Shown: in pieces, positions 22,975-26,009 of the stretch | Position numbering within the stretch: position 1 is the stretch's first letter | Layout: every line of letters starts with the position of its first letter | Assembly: GCA_937925515.1 (NCBI GenBank) | Contig: CALALP010000077.1 | Coordinates: 1 to 26,009 of the forward strand | DNA: 26,009 bases | Direction of reading: 5' to 3' | Origin: an uncultured Lachnoanaerobaculum sp. | Lineage (GTDB): Bacteria > Bacillota > Clostridia > Lachnospirales > Lachnospiraceae | Notes under the pieces: generated by a model | The model's database searches: none | The model's input: the letters and a program-made list of their open reading frames with translations, nothing else | What the model was told of the DNA's origin: nothing | Program-made: the position numbers and the translations under genes

Positions 22975-23730
22975 ATGTATAGTAGGTTATCTTATGATAA
23001 TGGTTATGCTCCTATATCAGATATGGCTAATTTAAATCAAAATATGCTAATGGATATAGGCGTGTATACTTTAGAAGATAAGAATTTAGAATTTTATGAA
23101 AATGAAAAAGAAATGGCGATTTTACTATTAGAGGGTAAAATTACTATAAGTTGGAAAGGTGTAAGCGAGTCTGCAAGTAGAACTAATGTATTTGATGAAA
23201 TGCCTTTTTGTTTGCATGTGCCAAAGCAAGTTAAAGTTGTTGTCAGGTTTGAGGGAAAGGCTCAAATTTTGGTGCAGAAAACAGATAATGATAAGGAATT
23301 TGAATGTAAATTATATACACAAAGCGAACTTAAGGAAGAGGCAGCAGGAGCTGACTTTATGGAGGGGACTGCTAAAAGACTTATAAGAACTATATTTGAT
23401 TATAGTAATGCACCATATTCAAACATGGTTTTAGGCGAGGTTATAGCAGAGCAGGGACGTTGGTCAAGCTATCCACCACATTACCATGACCAGCCGGAAG
23501 TATATTATTATAAATTTGATAAGCCACAAGGCTTTGGGTGTGCTATGATAGGGGACAATGCTTATAAAGTATATGACCATAGCTATATTGCAATTCCCGG
23601 AGGGCTTACTCACCCACAAGCCACTGCACCCGGATATAGAATGTATTTTTGTTGGATGATAAGACATCTTGAGGGCAATCCTTGGAATCAAAGAATATTT
23701 GATACTGACCATGAGTGGATGATGAAATAA
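22975..23730 (+). CDS. iolB: 5-deoxy-glucuronate isomerase
   Basis: A 251-residue bicupin enzyme that isomerises 5-deoxy-D-glucuronate to 5-dehydro-2-deoxy-D-gluconate, between IolD and IolC. The C-terminal cupin carries RWSSYPPHYHDQPEVYYYKF, with the His and Glu metal ligands, PQGFGCAMIGD, and YIAIPGGLTHPQATAPGYRMYFCWMIRH, all typical of IolB. It is about 20 residues shorter than Bacillus IolB, partly because the segment after PPHxHD is compact. It is separated from iolC and iolD by about ten genes and follows tctA by 27 bases, with TGGAGGTG upstream. Placement beside the carboxylate carrier rather than iolD is notable. Confidence 0.92.
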   Translation: MYSRLSYDNGYAPISDMANLNQNMLMDIGVYTLEDKNLEFYENEKEMAILLLEGKITISWKGVSESASRTNVFDEMPFCLHVPKQVKVVVRFEGKAQILVQKTDNDKEFECKLYTQSELKEEAAGADFMEGTAKRLIRTIFDYSNAPYSNMVLGEVIAEQGRWSSYPPHYHDQPEVYYYKFDKPQGFGCAMIGDNAYKVYDHSYIAIPGGLTHPQATAPGYRMYFCWMIRHLEGNPWNQRIFDTDHEWMMK

Positions 23731-23750
23731 AATTATAATGGAGGGGAATT

Positions 23751-23903
23751 ATGTTAAATTATATTTATCAAATATTTCATAGTACCTCATCTGTTTCTGC
23801 TGTAATTATTCCGATTGCACTTATGTTATTTTCAGGTTATGCTCTTACAAGAGTTACTAAACTTTTGTACTTACCTAATGTAACTGCTTATTGCCCCACA
23901 TAA
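23751..23903 (+). pseudogene. Truncated cation:proton antiporter (CPA2-type), N-terminal stump
   Basis: A 50-codon frame with a strong GGAGGGG ribosome site starts 20 bases after iolB in operon fashion. The product, from SAVIIPIALMLFSGY to RVTKLLYLPNVTAY, matches the first helix and following loop of CPA2 antiporters, where normally LPxVTGYIxAGxLLGP continues for about 350 or more residues. Here similarity stops after TAY and the frame ends with CPT and a stop. The break at about 23892 marks a deletion or rearrangement join. A terminator follows at 23975. Alternatively it is a small membrane protein that has kept only this helix; the abrupt loss within a conserved motif favours a broken gene. 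Confidence 0.6.
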
Positions 23904-23974
23904 ATATGAACAAAAGAGTAAAATTAGCCTAAAAAAACTTGTAACTTCTCATTAATGAAATTTTTTAACCTTTT

Positions 23975-24016
23975 AGCTGATGCACCTACACTTAGTTTAG
24001 GTAGCATCAGCTTTTT
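23975..24016 (+). terminator. Intrinsic terminator at the end of the inositol operon
   Basis: AGCTGATGC (23975-23983) pairs with GCATCAGCT (24004-24012), with an inner CCTA/TAGG helix, followed by a run of T. It closes the operon; it may originally have been the terminator of the intact antiporter gene or of whatever replaced it. Confidence 0.85.
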
Positions 24017-24062
24017 ACAATCCCATAAGTTATAAAATTAAAGTAAAACTTTGAAATAATAT

Positions 24063-24079
24063 CAATAACTTTGTTATTG
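24063..24079. promoter_or_regulatory. 17-bp palindrome at the -35 region
   Basis: CAATAAC (24063-24069), TTT, GTTATTG (24073-24079) is a perfect inverted repeat whose right arm overlaps the -35 box at 24077. It could be an operator of the following small operon; AT-rich chance palindromes of this size do occur. Confidence 0.3.
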
Positions 24080-24105
24080 TAATAGGGGTTACAAGGTGCT
24101 AGAAT
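24077..24105 (+). promoter_or_regulatory. Candidate promoter of the YjbR-MGMT operon
   Basis: TTGTAA at 24077-24082, 17-base spacer, TAGAAT at 24100-24105; transcription would begin near 24112, about 47 bases before the ATG at 24159. It lies just downstream of the operon terminator, where a new promoter is needed. Confidence 0.5.
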
Positions 24106-24158
24106 TATTGTAAGTAATTAATGAGTGATTTAAAAATGAATATTAGGGGAGGTTTTGC

Positions 24159-24569
24159 ATGAAACGCATTATTTATAAGTTCTCTTGTCATAATAGTTTA
24201 AGGAGAACTTTTAAGTATGCCTTTATTATTTTAACCGTCTTATATTTTTCTTTAGTTAGTGGTGTTAGAGAATTATCCTATGCCTCACCAAATTACCCCC
24301 TCCATAAAAATTTAGCAGTTAAAAAAAAGACAAATTATACTATTAAATCTATTAAGTGCTTAAGTAAAAGTGCTAGAAAACAGGTAAGGAACAATACAAT
24401 TTACGTTTCTAGTGAACTTTCAGTTGGACAAAAAAATGACAAACAAATTATATTTGTTATTTTACTTACTTTATTTGGGGGGTTGATATTTTTTTGGAGT
24501 TATTCTGAAAAGGGAGTTCAGGCAAAGGACGACAAGGAAGAGCAAGAGGACAAAGAGGAAAATCAATGA
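24159..24569 (+). CDS. Unknown membrane protein with acidic tail, 136 residues
   Basis: I do not recognise this protein. An N-terminal hydrophobic stretch (about 17-37, ending near SYASPNY) follows a basic region (KFSCHNSLRRTFKY) and looks like a signal anchor or signal peptide. A basic, Lys-rich middle part (about 45-95, KKKTNYTIKSIKCLSKSARKQ) would be outside the cell, and a second helix (about 96-115, IIFVILLTLFGGLIFFW) is followed by a strongly acidic cytoplasmic tail (DDKEEQEDKEENQ). This is a two-helix topology with opposite charge on the two soluble parts. A GGGGAGG ribosome site precedes the ATG. Its stop overlaps the start of the YjbR-MGMT gene (ATGA), so the two are translationally coupled. 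Confidence 0.65.
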   Translation: MKRIIYKFSCHNSLRRTFKYAFIILTVLYFSLVSGVRELSYASPNYPLHKNLAVKKKTNYTIKSIKCLSKSARKQVRNNTIYVSSELSVGQKNDKQIIFVILLTLFGGLIFFWSYSEKGVQAKDDKEEQEDKEENQ

Positions 24570-25192
24570 AAACAATGCAGGAGGCAGTAGATTACGGGCT
24601 TAGTTTTGATGATGTATATGTAGATGAGCCTTTTGGCAGGGATAAGGGTATTTGGAAACTTATAAGATATAAAGAAAATAAAAAAGCATTTATGTTTATA
24701 CATGAAAGAGAGGGAAATACTTGGATTAACTTAAAAGTTCAACCTGAGGTAAGAGATTTTTGGAAAAGAACTTATAAGGCCGTAAAGCCTGCATATCATC
24801 AGAATAAAGAACATTGGATTTCAGTTGTACTGGACGGAACAATTCCTATAAAAGATATACATAGAATGATAGGAGAAAGTTATGATTTAGTGGCTGATTC
24901 TCCAACAAAAAGGATTTATGAGGCAGTAAAAAAGATTCCAAGGGGTAAGGTGGCTACTTATAAGAGAGTGGCTGAGCTTGCAGGTAATCCTAAGATGTGT
25001 CGTGCAGTTGGAAATGCACTCCACAAAAATCCAAATCCTGATATAATACCTTGTTATAGAGTGGTAAATTCAAAGGGAGAGCTTTCAGGAGAGTTTGCCT
25101 TTGGAGGAGCAGGAAAGCAACAAGAACTTCTTGAAAATGACGGAATAGAAGTTGTAAATGGCAGAGTAAACTTAGAAAGGTATGGTTTTTAA
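24566..25192 (+). CDS. YjbR/MmcQ - O6-alkylguanine-DNA alkyltransferase (MGMT) fusion protein
   Basis: A 208-residue two-domain protein. Residues 1-113 are a MmcQ/YjbR domain (PFGRDKGIWKLIRYKENKKAF, WINLKVQPE, PAYHQNKEHWISVVLDG, ESYDLV), a small fold of unclear function related in shape to DNA-binding double-wing proteins. Residues about 118-208 are the DNA-binding and active-site domain of MGMT: RIYEAVKKIPRGKVATYKRVAELAG (helix-turn-helix), CRAVGNALHKNPNP with the base-flipping arginine, and IIPCYRVVNSKGEL around the acceptor cysteine. The usual motif is PCHRV; here His is Tyr, while the Cys that takes the alkyl group is kept, unlike ATL proteins. It may repair alkylated guanine or only bind it. 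The start overlaps the previous gene by four bases. Confidence 0.85.
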   Translation: MKTMQEAVDYGLSFDDVYVDEPFGRDKGIWKLIRYKENKKAFMFIHEREGNTWINLKVQPEVRDFWKRTYKAVKPAYHQNKEHWISVVLDGTIPIKDIHRMIGESYDLVADSPTKRIYEAVKKIPRGKVATYKRVAELAGNPKMCRAVGNALHKNPNPDIIPCYRVVNSKGELSGEFAFGGAGKQQELLENDGIEVVNGRVNLERYGF

Positions 25193-25868
25193 TATGAGAA
25201 TAAGAAGAATTTCAATGTCAGAAAGTTTTTATGGTATGGAATTGATTGGTGAGGGTAGAAATAAGTGGAGTTATTCAGTTGACGGCATTGAAGATTTTGA
25301 GGAGGCACTAAACAGAAAAAAACAAGGGCTTAGTTTAGACGGAAGTGTTATAGGCTTTTTATCTTATGAAACAGGTAATGGTTACAAACCATTTGACTTG
25401 GAAAAAGGGGTTTATTTTGAAAGTCGAGCAGGTGTTACCTGCATTGACGGTGTTCTATACTTTTTAAAGCTTGACCTTAATGTAGATAAGATATTTATTA
25501 TATCTTATGAGCCTCTTAAAGGGGTAGTAAAAGAAGTTGCAAGCTTAGATTTTGAGGGAATAGACTTTTATTATAGTTTATTTATTGGTAAATCTCCTGT
25601 TTGTGTGTATAGCTATCTTGGAGATGAGTTTGATGAAACAGAAGATTTTGTTATGTATTATCCTGAGAAGATAAAATTTGAAATACCAAATAGTGCTAAT
25701 TTTATATGTATGGATGAAAATAAGTTTTATTTTAGGTTATACTTTGAGGAAGAAAATAATTATTATCATGAAATTTGGATTTATGATAAAAGTGGTAAGG
25801 TTATTTCAAAGGAAAAAGGTTATTTACAGGAAATGCCAAATGGAGATTATTGGATACTTGAAAAGTAG
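25182..25868 (+). CDS. Unknown protein, about 217-228 residues
   Basis: I do not recognise this protein. It is soluble, acidic and rich in aromatic residues, with alternating hydrophobic strands (FICMDENKFYFRLYFEE, YYHEIWIYDKSGKVISKEKGY) that suggest an all-beta or repeat-sheet structure. There is no signal peptide or clear catalytic motif. The start is uncertain: ATG at 25182 overlaps the alkyltransferase gene by 11 bases with AAAGG only one base away, ATG at 25194 lacks a ribosome site at proper distance, and ATG at 25215 has AAGAAG about seven bases upstream and is perhaps the best spaced. In every case it is the third gene of the small operon begun at 24159. No terminator is evident before the hairpin repeat at 25964. 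Confidence 0.65.
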   Translation: MVFNMRIRRISMSESFYGMELIGEGRNKWSYSVDGIEDFEEALNRKKQGLSLDGSVIGFLSYETGNGYKPFDLEKGVYFESRAGVTCIDGVLYFLKLDLNVDKIFIISYEPLKGVVKEVASLDFEGIDFYYSLFIGKSPVCVYSYLGDEFDETEDFVMYYPEKIKFEIPNSANFICMDENKFYFRLYFEEENNYYHEIWIYDKSGKVISKEKGYLQEMPNGDYWILEK

Positions 25869-25963
25869 TTTATGGGAGTATCGCAGAACTGATTTTTATT
25901 AGCAACTATATTTTCCGTAGAAAAACGTAGAAATTTATATTTACTAATTTAAAAACTTTCTAT

Positions 25964-26009
25964 TATATATCTTGTCCCCCTACGGGGGATAAGATATATA
26001 TGAACAGCT
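25964..26009. repeat. Dispersed palindromic repeat, copy at right edge
   Basis: TATATATCTTGTCCCCC (25964-25980), loop TAC, GGGGGATAAGATATATA (25984-26000): 17 pairs with one G-U wobble, followed by AACAGCT at 26003-26009. The AACAGCT box is the complement of the AGCTGTT box that precedes the stem in copies at 7957 and 14571, so this copy is inverted relative to them. The window ends at the box. Confidence 0.75.

Noticed and set aside
24566..25192. Alkyltransferase-like (ATL) protein without acceptor cysteine
   Set aside because: The cysteine of the PCxR motif is present; only the following His is changed.

Overview
This is a low-GC (roughly one third G+C), gene-dense bacterial sequence with strong AGGAGG-type ribosome sites and TTGnnn/TATAAT promoters. 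Gene families and codon use point to an anaerobic Clostridia relative, most likely Lachnospiraceae. That placement is inferred from protein families (YjbR-MGMT fusion, choline-binding-type wall repeats, CUT2 sugar importer, tripartite tricarboxylate transporter), not from a marker gene.

Left part (1-5750): a VanZ/RDD membrane protein, a CPBP intramembrane protease and a NudC-type NADH pyrophosphatase lie on the minus strand. Between the last two, on the plus strand, is an overlooked 43-residue membrane peptide gene with its own good promoter. A secreted plus-strand protein follows, with a CAP domain, a Ser/Asn-rich linker and six wall-binding repeats of exactly 25 residues. It has a leader of about 257 nt with competing stems and ends in a strong intrinsic terminator.

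Centre (5848-23903): one long plus-strand operon for inositol catabolism. It starts at a clear promoter overlaid by a perfect 10+1+10 palindrome, the likely operator. Order: iolE, CUT2 sugar ABC importer (binding lipoprotein, double ATPase, permease), a Gfo/Idh/MocA dehydrogenase, iolC, iolD, iolA, iolG, DeoR-type regulator, a second PfkB kinase, a ComEC-like metallo-beta-lactamase-fold hydrolase, tctC-tctB-tctA, iolB, and a 50-codon stump of a cation:proton antiporter. The enzymes take inositol to 2-keto-inositol (IolG), the diketone (IolE), the ring-opened acid (IolD), 5-deoxyglucuronate isomerised to 5-dehydro-2-deoxygluconate (IolB), its 6-phosphate (IolC), and, after an aldolase not encoded here, malonate semialdehyde to acetyl-CoA (IolA). 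The second half pairs a carboxylate transporter with IolB and an extra sugar kinase. This suggests uptake of acidic compounds that join the pathway after ring opening.

Right part (24077-25868): a small unknown membrane protein translationally coupled to a YjbR-MGMT fusion protein, then an unknown 228-residue protein.

A family of palindromic hairpins (consensus TATATATCTTGTCCCC, short loop, complementary arm) occurs four times: twice inside the inositol operon and once at each edge of the window. The arms differ between copies but change on both sides together, which suggests the folded form is what is maintained.
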